Made by a program: the position numbers and the translations under genes
Assembly (NCBI GenBank): GCA_014607495.2
Contig: CP053161.1
Span: 10,425,115-10,489,114 of the forward strand
DNA length: 64,000 bases
Direction of reading: 5' to 3'
Origin: Carposina sasakii
Taxonomy: Eukaryota > Arthropoda > Insecta > Lepidoptera > Carposinidae
The notes under the pieces: model-generated
The model's database searches: none
Seen by the model: only the letters and a program-made list of their open reading frames with translations
What the model was told of the DNA's origin: nothing
Shown: piece after piece, positions 34,806-44,928 of the stretch
How the letters are laid out: each line of letters begins with the position of its first letter
How positions within the stretch are numbered: position 1 is the first letter of the stretch

Positions 34806-37569
34806 ACACTACAGGAAACCTTAATAAAAATCAACAAATACTCTAAGCTGCACATTATAATATAAACTGCATCCATATATCCCCTATGACATAGTATAAC
34901 CTTCTTACTTAGGCATTAATACTCGTATTGTTATGCGCAGGAAAAAATTAAAAGTTTATCGAACTAACAATTTGTATCGAATAGGTAAGTGCCTAATTTT
35001 TAGGCTCATTAGAATGACTCGTGTATAACTGTCGTTTACTTGATGAATGATTTCCTTATATTAGCCTCCTTTAAAAACGTGGTAATACAAAAAGTACTCA
35101 AATTGATACTCGTTAAAGTTGATTTCAAGTAGTCTAATGGCATATTGGATTGCTATAAAATTGTAATGCAGTGTACGAAATGTTTTGACTCGTGCTGTAA
35201 TAATAACACATTCATATGCTTTGATTGTATTATTAGCTTTTTTATTTTATAGACATACCTAGTGTTAATATTAATAAAAGTTACGTGTGTTTAACGGTAT
35301 AGGTAGGTACTCATACCACCATTAAAGCGGTAAAATATTCTTGTCAAATAAACTTTGTCTCCTACTTAGTACGCCAAAACTTCACGCAAATTATTATATA
35401 ACAAAAATGTATAACAAAACCTTATCTTGTACACGTTCCCTGAACAAAAAAATATATATATTTGTTGCTTCAAAATTTAAATTTACAATGTGATTTACAT
35501 CATGCAGATAGCCGATAGCATATCTGACAAAAAAATAAAAATGGCAGCGTACTTTGTCGCCCCCGCTTATATGCAAATGTACTGTCCCGCCTGATTTAGG
35601 ACTTGCATTACCAATTCGATGGGACAATGAAAACTGTATGGGTTTTTTACTTGCTTTTTCATAATAATGAAATGACAAAGAATAGATAGAGTTATTTGAT
35701 TAGAATGGGGACGGAAAATTACATTATTATAGTTTAAACTGACATTGCTTTACTAAAGATCGAAATAAACAATCCGATCATAATTTTTGTACTAAAAGTC
35801 GATGGTTTGATCTACGACTTCGTAGTACCTACGTAAGTACTTCTGCACCCCAAGGTCCTGGCAACGACATTGTCGCTTGTATGTACAAAGTATGATAACT
35901 AGATAATGTTAATAGGAAATTTTAGATCAGAAATAAACAGCTTGATCCTTCTACAGAATCCGATAGATTAAGCAATGACTAAGAGTTAGAAGTCAATTTC
36001 AATGAAGAAATCGTACGGATTTTATTTAACTAAATGAAACACATATCACTGTGAAAGAATTACAAACACGCTAGCGCCTGTGTCTGAAGTCTTTATAACT
36101 GAAACTAATTATAATGCTTACTTACACTCGAAGCCATATTTTTGATACGTAACACAAATTTATAGCATACGATATTTTACGACAAATTGCTGTATTCTCA
36201 TACGCCTCTATGTGACAGCTATCGTATTGTCCGAACTTTCATATCCATCAAAGAAAACAAAATAACTGGACGGTCCACGTAAAAAATACTACCTTCTACT
36301 CACTCCTTATTTGTAAAAATCTTTTTAAGCCCATCCGTAACTTTATCTTGGTGACCGTATATCAACTTATCACTAACTTATGTATTGAACTGTCTTCGAA
36401 TATTAAGTGAGAAAGGATGCAAAATATCGTGCAGATAAAAATAAATAAATCTTGTAATATTATCGGGGTACTTTCCAAAAAACATTAATCCTTATTTTGC
36501 GATTGGATAAGTTTACAAAATGAGACGCGAAATGTAAATTTTTTATAAAAGCTTGCTATGTCGACAGCATTATTCATTTACATAAGGTAATGGTATAATG
36601 CTGTTTAGGGTCAAAATGAGCCCTCATAATTTCTCCATACATATTATATCTCAGTTTGCTGTATTGTCTCTCAGTTTACTCGTATCTGCTGTCCTGTCTT
36701 TAGCTGAAGTACTTATATACTTATCGAAACTTACTACGATTTTAATGGTAGTAAATAAGAAGTTTACTTTAGATTACATAGCAAAAAGCTAAATTATAAT
36801 AAGATTTTAGTAAAGAAAATATTATATATATTATTATTAGTAATATTAAAATAATAATTTCAAAGAATCAATTAACTTAAAATTAAACAGTCCATACCTA
36901 CCCCTTGCAGTCTGTGTTGTGATTGATTAAGAAAAATAACTATATCTACAAAAAAGGGTACACAATACACAATTTTTCGTATAGCAGATACAGACGCAAA
37001 ATATTTCATGCCATCCAGTCACAATGTTACGCTGTCGGGACCAAAATTTATGACTTGCTAACATAGACTAGAAATTTCTCTGCAAACAAACGACTTTAGA
37101 TCGCAACATCATTTGTATTGTCTTACCTCATATCGTTTATTGTAAACATGGACGGTTCGATCTAAAAGGTACTGTCATAAGGGCTAGACCTGTTATACTA
37201 ATGGGAAATTGGCAAACTGTTTCGTAGAATATGACGCAGAAGGTATAAGAGTTTTCAGTCAATAATTATTTACGAGTTACAGGCTTGATAAACTTGATAA
37301 ACATATATTTTTACTACATTTCCAGAGAATTGTAACTACCTTGGACTGATTCCGGCTCTACTACAAAATAAATAAGATAATTGTATCAACACATCAATAG
37401 GATTTTCAGAACTACAATTGTTTTTTAATTGATTTCCTATATCTTACATAAACTTAAGCATAATATAGCTAGGAGATTTCCTCAAAATATCTTTTGGAGC
37501 CCAAGCCCAACCTCACCTGCTGTATTGAGTGATCCTATTGAGCGGGGCGCCCAACATTACAGGCTAATT

Positions 37570-37749
37570 GGACATAGTTATGCAAACGGGAACCAACCCA
37601 CATAAATAGTAACATCGAATTCTAACAAAATTTACAGATTATTTTGATGTTTACAAGGTTGATAGAAAGTTCATTTGTTGAATGCTTATGTAGCCTAAAA
37701 TTTTATTTAATACATTAGTGGGTTGGTTCCCATTTGTATAACTATGTCT
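37570..37749. mobile_element. 180 bp inverted-repeat element (MITE-like)
   Basis: The ends 'gacatagttatgcaaacggg' + 'aaccaacccac' (37571-37601) and their near-perfect inverse (37719-37749) form 31 bp arms with two or three differences. The interior is AT-rich with no ORF. The target duplication is not clear, so the superfamily is open. Confidence 0.65.
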
Positions 37750-38784
37750 TATTTAAAAAATACGGTCTTGTCAAAACTCCCGGAGTGTAATGTACGTTTC
37801 ACCGTATAGTTCTGCTGGATGATTGCGCTAGTTACTATGTGTATGACCACATTTTCTGTTTCACTGCATATACAAAATGTTAGTTCCGTAATTAAGCATA
37901 GGAATTATTTTATGAAACGGAATATCCATTCTTCGCAGTTTCGCCATATTCTGTGGCAGGACAAATGGTCCGGTGCGGTACCACTCTTCATGCGTTTATT
38001 GCAACTTGGCACGGTACTGGAGTACTATTGATATCGTTTTATGATGTTAAGTAGTATTAGGGTGTGTGTATTATGAAGCTTCCTATTGATATATTTATTC
38101 TTACGACCAGTCTGTGTGATATGTGTGAAGTTAGCGAATACATTGCTAATTTTACTGGTATTTGCGTTAATATTGGAAAAGTTACATAAATTGCAGTTCT
38201 TGTGTAACATAGGTATATAAAAATTAAACAGATATTTAAGTAATAATTCGCTTAATTAGTTACTTAAAGGATGTACCATGTATTACCTAATGAAACTACG
38301 TTAAAAAGCAAACGACCACATAATAAAACGAGCATTCAATTATTAACTTGCACAACATGTAGAATAACAACGAGCAATTTCAAAACCACCATCTTGTAAA
38401 CCACGTGACAAAGGACCTGCATATACAATAGCGCCACCACGAACTGCACAATAATACCTCTGTACTAGCAGTTATTAGCATAAGGCGACCGCAAGTTCTC
38501 CATCCGTCAGTAACAAATTTGGGTAAACGTGGCAAATGTGGTCCGCTCAGGCCATTGTTCGCACCCCCTGTGCTAATTGTGTTTTTGTTTGGTATTTTAC
38601 GGCCGAATGTCGCTCTGATATTTTGGCGATTTGCTATTTGTAGAGGTCAGTTATATGGCAGGAGGGTGCAAATGTATAGCTCGGGTAAAAATAAAATTTA
38701 TTTTCAACAAATTTTTCTTGTAACACTAATATTTTTAGTTTGTTTGTTAGCGAAAATTAATAAACAGTCACTTAAAGCACATCA
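37750..38784. other. Spacer, no gene seen
   Basis: Frames at 37819-38031, 38025-38210 and 38519-38932 show no recognised domain. The last is the longest (137 codons). It is basic and hydrophobic and runs into the foldback arm, so I read it as chance. Confidence 0.35.
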
Positions 38785-38957
38785 ACGAATCTGGGGGTCT
38801 ACTTTGAAATGCCGCTTTCGAATCTATCGGTCCAACCGAAGCCCGACCGAATCTAAGCCTTTGACCCTACTACGAAATTGCTTCGGATTCATTCATCTGA
38901 GTTCACAACTCATTCGGAACCATAGAGAATAATTCACATTGACTAATATTATAAGCT
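38785..38957 (+). repeat. Left arm of a ~345 bp imperfect inverted repeat
   Basis: This 173 bp segment aligns, with gaps, to the reverse complement of 42570-42740 (171 bp). Shared blocks in order are 'cgaatctgg.ggtctact.tgaa', 'tatcgg', 'cctactacgaa', 'tcattcgg' and 'ttataagct' at the inner end. Identity looks like 60-70% by eye. The LTR retrotransposon sits between the arms. Confidence 0.55.
38954..38957. repeat. Target site duplication AGCT (left)
   Basis: AGCT at 38954-38957 is repeated at 42570-42573 directly outside the LTRs. A 4 bp duplication is usual for Ty3/Gypsy integrases. Confidence 0.8.
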
Positions 38958-39394
38958 TGACGTAGATGGGTCGAGTGGCGTGCCGTTAGGTGTGTCCGAC
39001 ATCTTCCAAAATCCGAAATAAAGAATGCGGCGTGTAGTAAACAAGCTTAATTAGGAATCACAAACACTTTCACTGTATCTACGCACAAGATTACTAGGAT
39101 TCTAGCGGATAACGTAGAAACGTGGTAAGTACAAGACAGAGGCTGATTAGCACCCCTGCTTCGCTCGACAGACGCAACAAGCAAGAACAGAATACCCTCC
39201 GGCTCAATTCAAACGACCCGGTGGTCGTTGTAAATCTACAGTGGCGCCCTCTCAGTACTCTGTCTTGTCTTTACCCAAGTAACAGCTGTCCTCAAGTCAG
39301 TGATAGCTGTCGACTTGACGTTTCTAACTTCAACGATTGAAAATAGATGGCGTTGGAGATCCGACTGTAGGATATGACATCTTGATCTCCGACA
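38958..39394 (-). repeat. 3' LTR (left copy, 437 bp)
   Basis: Begins on the plus strand with TGACGTAGATGGG and ends with ATCTCCGACA. It matches 42134-42569 almost completely. The differences seen are 'caaacgac' versus 'cagcgac' (one substitution and one 1 bp indel) near 39210 and one A/G change near 39280. The LTR carries the gag start codons too, so this copy has a 15-codon orphan gag start that reads into the host flank. Confidence 0.9.
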
Positions 39395-39740
39395 CGGCCA
39401 TTTTGACAACTCACGCGTCCTCGCGTGGGGTTTCTGGAAAGAAAGAGGATTTTGCAAAGTAACATGTCTCACGCTCGGTCTTTCTGACCATTGGGACAGT
39501 AAAAACTTCATTTAAACGTTACTAAACCTTTGTTTCAAACGAACCAATATCATCATAATCAAAATTGAAAATCATTTTACTATACCAAATTGTTACAAAT
39601 TTACTTGCATACTATTAAACAAAGAAATCGACTATAATCGTCACACACAAGGTAAATAATTCCAAAACAAGGCTACAGTATACACAATCCATATAGAGTA
39701 ACGTCAGTCAAGTAAGTCTAGTTGCCTCAATCTAGCAACT
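39395..39740 (-). other. Retrotransposon 3' internal non-coding region
   Basis: Between the tandem repeat and the 3' LTR. The minus-strand bases directly before the LTR (…CAAAATGGCCG) are not a polypurine tract. No ORF is supported. Confidence 0.5.
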
Positions 39741-39950
39741 CTTGGAAACTTCCATCCAGCTTCCGTAAACCAGTCTAGTCACTTCCATCCAGTGACTCTT
39801 GGAAACTTCCATCCAGCTTCCGTATACCAGTCTAGTCACTTCCATCCAGTGACTCTTAGAAACTTCCATCCAGCTTCCGTATACCAGTCTAGTCACTTCC
39901 ATCCAGTGACTCTTGAATACCTCTATCCGGTATCCGTAAACCACTCTCAA
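39741..39950 (-). repeat. 57 bp tandem repeat inside the retrotransposon
   Basis: Three near-identical 57 bp units start at 39741, 39798 and 39855, and a fourth diverged partial unit starts at 39912. Each unit has 'cttccatccag' twice and a small dyad AGTCACT-tccatcc-AGTGACT. Because 57 is a multiple of three, both strands stay open here (frames 39732-39950 and 39792-39980), but the resulting repetitive peptides are not credible proteins. Confidence 0.9.
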
Positions 39951-39965
39951 TCAGTCAACTCAACA

Positions 39966-40965
39966 TTAATTAGAACATGACGGTCCATCCCCGTCAAGTT
40001 CGCACAGATTATCATCACGGTCACATGTCAGCGTGTCATTGGTAATGTCATTCGCAGGCATTCGCCTAAGTCTGTCATGTGCATACTTATAGGTTCTATT
40101 GGAATTAAGGGCTTTAAGAACATAACGATTACCTTCAAGTACCTCCGATACCCTAAAAGGACCTCTATACTTCGGATCAATTAATCGAATTTCGAGTTCA
40201 CCTGTAGTTACACGAGTTTTTGGCAAACCTGTTGTAAAATAACTGGAATATTCACCTAAAATAGTTAAAAGATCTGACTTTTTACAAGAGGGTATATCTG
40301 TGTCAACATTACTAAAGTCGTTACTGATACTAGAATCGGTTAAAACGTCACAATTTAAAACTGGCAAATTATTTTGTTTTGAAATGCTAAAATTATTTGT
40401 TGACAAGTCAATAACGAAGCCTTGACTCAATATTTCACGACCTAGCATAATATCACTACGCATATACACATCGGGTAAAACATGTAATAAAAGTTCTAAA
40501 CAATAATCATTAATTTCAACATTACACAGTATTTGCTGGGTGCTGAATACACTGGTTTGACCAATTCCCGTTAGAGAGACAGTTTTAGCAATTCTTTTAC
40601 CATTGAAACTTGATGCAACGCTTTCTTTTATTAGTGAACACTCAGCACCCGAATCAAAATGAAAATCATAAAATCTACCTTGATTATTAAGAGCGCCGGT
40701 CGGTGGTAAAGCGGTAAGTGCAACTATCTTTCGTGGATTCAGACGAATTTGACCTCGGCGCACCTCGAAGCCTAGGTACTCTACTTTTTCTTTCAGGAAT
40801 GAGCACTTTTTAGGATTTAACGAAAATCCCTTCCCAGAAAGAACTTCTAATAATACCTTTAGTCTATCGAAAGCTTCGTCGATGTTACTGGCCACAACTA
40901 GCACGTCATCCATGTACACTACAACGTACTTGTTCACGAGATCGCCTAGAGCATGTACGAGGCTA
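39966..40965 (-). pseudogene. pol: Mosaic pol: RT core, second protease, RT start, integrase tail
   Basis: An open minus frame of at least 323 residues to a TAA at 39966-39968. The nominal first codon at 40937 is GTG and the frame opens further upstream, so there is no real start. Numbering from 40937: residues 4-15 hold the catalytic YVVVYMDDVLVV of reverse transcriptase, and the RT match runs to about 80 (EYLGFEV...LNP.K). At about 84-95 it switches to an aspartic protease with DSG at 95-97 and IMLGREIL at 163-170. It continues into the protease-RT linker and RT N-terminus (about 220-254, TRVTTGELEIRLIDP). It then switches at DPKY to the integrase C-terminus (GPFRV at 259-263, RYVL, YKYAHDRLRRMP to about 295). 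The normal order is PR-RT-RNaseH-IN, so the order is scrambled and most of RT, RNase H and the integrase core are absent. It is non-functional as a polymerase or integrase. Confidence 0.85.
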
Positions 40966-42178
40966 TAGAAGTTTGTCCTATACCAGTCATAGAAACATTG
41001 TCATAAATGCGCTTACCACTAAATTTCAAAGCAATCGATTCTTTAACTAAGGAACACTCTGAACCTGAGTCGTAAGTAAATGGGAATGACTCTCCAGAGT
41101 GACGCAGAGAACCCGAAGGCGCATTCACAATGCACACGTCTACTCGCTTTTCCTTAGCTGGACCAGTTCCAGTGCCGCCGCCGGTACCGTTGTTCCCCTC
41201 CTTGATTTTCCTCTTCGGGCAGTCGGATGCATAGTGGCCTTGTTCCCGGCAGTTGAAGCAGGTGATGCGATCGGTTCTCCCTGTAGGTTGGTTGGTCGAG
41301 TTATGGTCCCCGTGAAAGGACCTGTGTTTTGACCGGTCATCTTGCTTCTTCGAATTGGCTTTGTTGCGACATTGAAGAGATTTGTGGCCTAGTTGTCCAC
41401 AATTAAAGCACTTGATGGTCACAGCAGATCCATTAGGTCGGTTTCTTTTTAGGTCGGGTCCATCACGATAAATACTTGATGAATAACTTCTCTTCAGGAA
41501 CGAGACAGCCTTCAGTTCCTTTTGTAAATGGTTACGCGTCTTGATGTCAGTCGTTATAGCAATCCTCTGAACACGTGGCTCTTGTTTTGAAATATGAGCT
41601 AAGACAGTGGCTATTGCTATCTGTTCTGTAGTCAGTCCATTCCACCTTGCCATTAAGGATGTTATAAGGGTAGCGGCGTATGAGGCCAGGCACTCGTTAT
41701 CTCTCGGTTTCTTGTCGTGCATACTGATGAGAAAGGAAGCAGCAGTTTCAGGACAGTCATACATTGCTACGAAAAGTTCCTTAAAATCGGCCCACGTCAT
41801 ATTAGGAAACGATATTGAAGACAGCCAAGATGATGCTTCGCCCTTGAGTGCGTGGCTTAACGCGATCATCAGAGAAGATCCATGGCGATGTCGATCTGTG
41901 ATACACATGTCCGCGGTCGTTATCCAAGCTCGGGCGTCGATGTCTCTTTTCTCTGGGTCGAAATCAGGAAGGCGAATAGAGTCCGAAGATGCAGGTAGTT
42001 TTATTGCTTGCACCAACAACGCCAGAAAATTTTGATTTTGTTGCTCGAAGAGAAGACGCCATTTTTCTTCACTCGAGTCACTATTTGAAGCACGTGTTTC
42101 ATGTGGGTGATCCGGGTTGCATCCCACGCCTGATGACGTAGATGGGTCGAGTGGCGTGCCGTTAGGTGTGTCCGACAT
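40946..42178 (-). CDS. gag: Gag with two zinc knuckles, fused to a truncated protease
   Basis: The first plausible ATG is at 42178 and gives 410 residues. An upstream in-frame ATG at 42220 would add 14 residues. The first 15 codons (MSDTPNGTPLDPSTS) lie inside the 5' LTR, and the frame crosses the LTR edge in phase. Residues ~35-60 look helical (EEKWRLLFEQQNQNFLALL). Residues ~68-225 resemble the retrotransposon Gag capsid region (AWITTADMCI, ALKGEASSWL, FKELFVAMY). CCHC knuckles occupy 257-270 (C257, C260, H265, C270) and 307-320 (C307, C310, H315, C320) and would bind nucleic acid in the particle. A Gly/Thr-rich linker leads to a retropepsin start with DSG at 370-372. The frame is cut at GIGQTS by a junction to RT sequence in another frame and ends at TAG. 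Gag itself appears intact and might still be made. Confidence 0.85.
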   Translation of the reverse strand: MSDTPNGTPLDPSTSSGVGCNPDHPHETRASNSDSSEEKWRLLFEQQNQNFLALLVQAIKLPASSDSIRLPDFDPEKRDIDARAWITTADMCITDRHRHGSSLMIALSHALKGEASSWLSSISFPNMTWADFKELFVAMYDCPETAASFLISMHDKKPRDNECLASYAATLITSLMARWNGLTTEQIAIATVLAHISKQEPRVQRIAITTDIKTRNHLQKELKAVSFLKRSYSSSIYRDGPDLKRNRPNGSAVTIKCFNCGQLGHKSLQCRNKANSKKQDDRSKHRSFHGDHNSTNQPTGRTDRITCFNCREQGHYASDCPKRKIKEGNNGTGGGTGTGPAKEKRVDVCIVNAPSGSLRHSGESFPFTYDSGSECSLVKESIALKFSGKRIYDNVSMTGIGQTSIASYML

Positions 42179-42569
42179 CTTCCAAAATCCGAAATAAAGA
42201 ATGCGGCGTGTAGTAAACAAGCTTAATTAGGAATCACAAACACTTTCACTGTATCTACGCACAAGATTACTAGGATTCTAGCGGATAACGTAGAAACGTG
42301 GTAAGTACAAGACAGAGGCTGATTAGCACCCCTGCTTCGCTCGACAGACGCAACAAGCAAGAACAGAATACCCTCCGGCTCAATTCAGCGACCCGGTGGT
42401 CGTTGTAAATCTACAGTGGCGCCCTCTCAGTACTCTGTCTTGTCTTTACCCAAGTGACAGCTGTCCTCAAGTCAGTGATAGCTGTCGACTTGACGTTTCT
42501 AACTTCAACGATTGAAAATAGATGGCGTTGGAGATCCGACTGTAGGATATGACATCTTGATCTCCGACA
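42134..42569 (-). repeat. 5' LTR (right copy, 436 bp)
   Basis: In element orientation it starts TGTCGGAGATCAAG at 42569 and ends CTACGTCA at 42134. It should carry the Pol II promoter and the polyadenylation region, but I could not place a TATA box or signal with confidence. It contains the gag ATG at 42176-42178. Confidence 0.9.
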
Positions 42570-42573
42570 AGCT
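42570..42573. repeat. Target site duplication AGCT (right)
   Basis: Second copy of the 4 bp target, immediately after the right LTR. It overlaps the inner end of the inverted-repeat arm. Confidence 0.8.
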
Positions 42574-42740
42574 TATAAGTTTTCTATTATCTAGCCTTAT
42601 ACCTGTCAAATAGAGTTCGATTGGACCGAATGAAAAAACGGTGCAACTGATCCGATTGAAGGAAGTTCGTAGTAGGAAACACCTCGATATTCGGCCGATA
42701 CTTCGTTTATCGTCACTTCAGAGTAGACCTCCAGATTCGC
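42570..42740 (-). repeat. Right arm of the ~345 bp inverted repeat
   Basis: Partner of 38785-38957. Starting at the inner end it reads AGCTTATAAG and, outward, 'ttcgattggaccgaatg', 'gttcgtagtagg', 'tattcggccgatacttcg' and 'tcagagtagacctccagattcg'. Arm lengths are 171 and 173 bp, so the retrotransposon lies at the axis. Confidence 0.55.
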
Positions 42741-44378
42741 AGTTGTAATTAAAGAAAATGTCTATAAAAATGGAAAACGACAGATTCAGGCAATCGAAGC
42801 TTAATCACTCCAGTCATGTCACCCATATGGCAACCTGTAACAATGGAATTAGTCGTCATTCAGAGCACCGCAGCAAATTCGCAACATATCTGTGTAATGC
42901 ACAAGTGGCGCTGGGGTGACACTTCGGCCCCCGATACTGACATTATGTGACAAGCGATGGGGGCGTACAACAATAGACCATCAATAGCCACCTTTACCCT
43001 ACGCGATAGAGTTACGGAATTGAATGTAAAATTTAATTTTCTATCTGGAGATTGTACGCGATGGGTAATATTTATAGTTTTATTTGCTTTTGTTGATTGC
43101 TATCTGCTCTGTAACTGAATACATTACTTGGCTCATTCTACTAATCATGATAGAGGGCCTTGCTTTTTAAATACAAAAATTAAATTAGTGACAAATTGCT
43201 AGCTTTTTACCCGAGAATATTATATTGTGATACATTAATTTATAGCGTTAATGGTATTTATAGGTATATACGCGTTACACAAGTTAGCAAAAAATTCAAA
43301 TAACTATTTGGCCTTTTCGATAAGCAAACCAAAGCACTTTATATTAAAACCAATATTTATAAATATTTAACCCACCTAAATATTTTTAATATGCCCCACT
43401 CCAAAGGAAATAAACTCGCCCGCAAACGCTTCAGAAATTCAATGAAGAGGTTTTTTTATTTAAAAAAAATCTCATTTGCATATCAAAGGCGATGTGAGTT
43501 AATGTGCACGGTTCAAATGCGGAGCACGTCGCTTCCTATTCGCTCTCAACCCTTGCGACACTACGGAGGTTTTAATCGCGCTGATGATTTATTGGATGCC
43601 CCAAAATTTTTGGTTATCTGTGGTAGTGTATAGTCAGGCAAGACAAGAGATACAAAAACTTGTGCGAATAGGTACATTGATGTACGTTATAGAAGGTGTA
43701 TCTAGTGTCCAATGAGCTAGGTATTGCTATTAATAAAAGTATTTGGCAAAATCGTCTAAATATCAATTTTATATGTAGATAGTGCTTAATTTTGTTGCAA
43801 TTAAAAAAAAATGTAACAGTACCTACTCACTTATTTGCCAATATCCTTTTCTATTTTAAAAGTAACAACTGTAAACAAAATCTCTGAAATATATACCAAT
43901 TGAGTCAATGGCTAATTATCTTATCAGCTTCCTTCAAACAATATTTGATTACTGGTGATTATGAAGGAATTTCGGCGAAACTACCACTCTGTAATTATAA
44001 AGTATATCGGTACGATCGGATGCTGCATCGAGCGATCGAAGATCCGATTCCAATGAGCGAGACCAATTTTATTCACAAAACATTTTGCCTTAGATTAAAT
44101 CTAGAGGTGTGGTGTTAGTGTAAGCAGTGTGTATTGCAAGAAAATTATAAACATCATGATTATTAGGTAGCAGATATGTTCCGTTTCTAGCGTTCGACGT
44201 TCGAAAGAAGTGGGTAAATACAGGAACTAATTTACGTATATGTTTGTTATTTCAAATTATGTTGCCTATATTTGTTTAAATGTTCAGTGTACTTGGGTAA
44301 ATATTTCTTTATAACAAAATCAGTTAACCATTAGGTGTAATAAAATAAGTTAAAGTACATCTATGTGTAAACTTTGAG
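42741..44378. other. Spacer with a GC-richer block, no gene proven
   Basis: The 42770-43020 block is GC-richer and unique. Frames at 43391-43633 (80 codons, basic) and 43900-44118 (72 codons) show no recognised motif. Confidence 0.35.
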
Positions 44379-44928
44379 AAGGAGGTAACTCGGCGAATCC
44401 AACTCGGCTGGGCAGCGTTCGGGAAACTACGAAGCTTATTTGTGTCCAAGATACCCCAGTCCTTAAAGACGAAGGTATTCAGACAGTGCGTGCTGCCGGT
44501 GTTGACCTACGGTGCCGAGACGTGGTCTCTAATTATGTGAATCATAAAGAAGCTCAGGATCACACAGCGACCGATGGAGAGAGCTATGCTTGGGATCTCT
44601 CTGCGTGATCGATTCAGAAATGAGGAGATTCGCAGACGTACAAAGATCACCGACATAGCTCAACGGTTCAGCAAGCTGAAGTGGCAATGGGTAGGGCACA
44701 TAGCTCGAAGAACTGATGGCCGATGGAGTCGGAAAGTTCTAGAGTGAATACCACGTATTGGCAAGCGCAGCGTGGGAAGGCCACCCGCGAGGTGGACGGA
44801 TGACCTGACCAAGGTCGTGGGCGTCGGTTGGATGCAGGCTGCTTCCGATCGGTCGGAGTGGAGGTTGTTGGGGGAGGCCTATGTCCAACAGTGGACTTCT
44901 CAGAGCTGTAAATGATGAATGATGATGT
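44379..44928 (+). pseudogene. RTE-type LINE polymerase C-terminus and 3' end (subfamily B)
   Basis: The plus frame from about 44382 encodes RRIQLGWAAFGKLR, then CVLPVLTYGAETWSL, the conserved region after RT in RTE/BovB-like elements. An in-frame TGA interrupts it near 44538. It resumes with KLRITQR.MERAMLGISLRD, R..EIRRRTK.TDIAQR, KWQWVGHIAR..DGRWSRKVLE and, after another stop near 44745, GKRSVGRPPARWTDDL and WRLLGEAYVQQWTS. It ends with a TGATGAATGATGATG tail. It is 5'-truncated, with at least two stops, hence dead. A normal RTE protein also has an endonuclease and full RT upstream, all lost here. The sequence is otherwise well conserved, so it is not very old. Confidence 0.9.

Larger units (their letters stand above)
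29025..37569. other. 8.5 kb repeat-poor stretch, no gene proven
   Basis: Apart from a family X fragment (30771-30862) and an RTE-like scrap at 34770-34805, no mobile element was recognised. GC-richer unique blocks at 29160-29470, 32320-32460 and 32800-33000 stand out. Frames at 30550-30753, 31118-31405, 31365-31562, 31562-31750, 33238-33435, 35394-35678 and 36598-36792 show no domain and are hydrophobic or Lys/Asn-rich as in chance AT-rich frames. Confidence 0.4.
38958..42569 (-). mobile_element. Rearranged Ty3/Gypsy-like LTR retrotransposon
   Basis: A 3.6 kb element on the minus strand, bounded by 436/437 bp direct repeats that begin TG and end CA in element orientation, with an AGCT target duplication. 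In element order it has the 5' LTR, a Gag frame with two CCHC zinc knuckles running into a protease, a mosaic pol frame, a 57 bp tandem repeat, and the 3' LTR. Ty3/Gypsy membership is supported by the CCHC Gag, the protease-before-RT order and the GPF integrase C-terminal block. Full elements of this type are usually 5 kb or more. Most of RT, all of RNase H and the integrase core are missing. LTRs differ at about three positions, so insertion was recent. No typical primer-binding site (TGG directly after the 5' LTR) or polypurine tract (directly before the 3' LTR) is visible. Confidence 0.9.

Noticed and set aside
35394..35678. 94-codon minus-strand frame
   Set aside because: No domain, AT-driven composition, no splice or promoter context.
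38519..38932. 137-codon plus-strand frame as a gene
   Set aside because: No domain, and it begins with a non-standard start and runs into the foldback arm. Its composition is that of chance sequence.
39741..39950. Regular 57 bp repeats as a possible CRISPR-like array
   Set aside because: The whole unit repeats without unique spacers, and the array lies inside a eukaryotic LTR retrotransposon. It is a minisatellite.
41607..42035. 142-codon plus-strand frame
   Set aside because: It is the antisense shadow of the gag reading frame.
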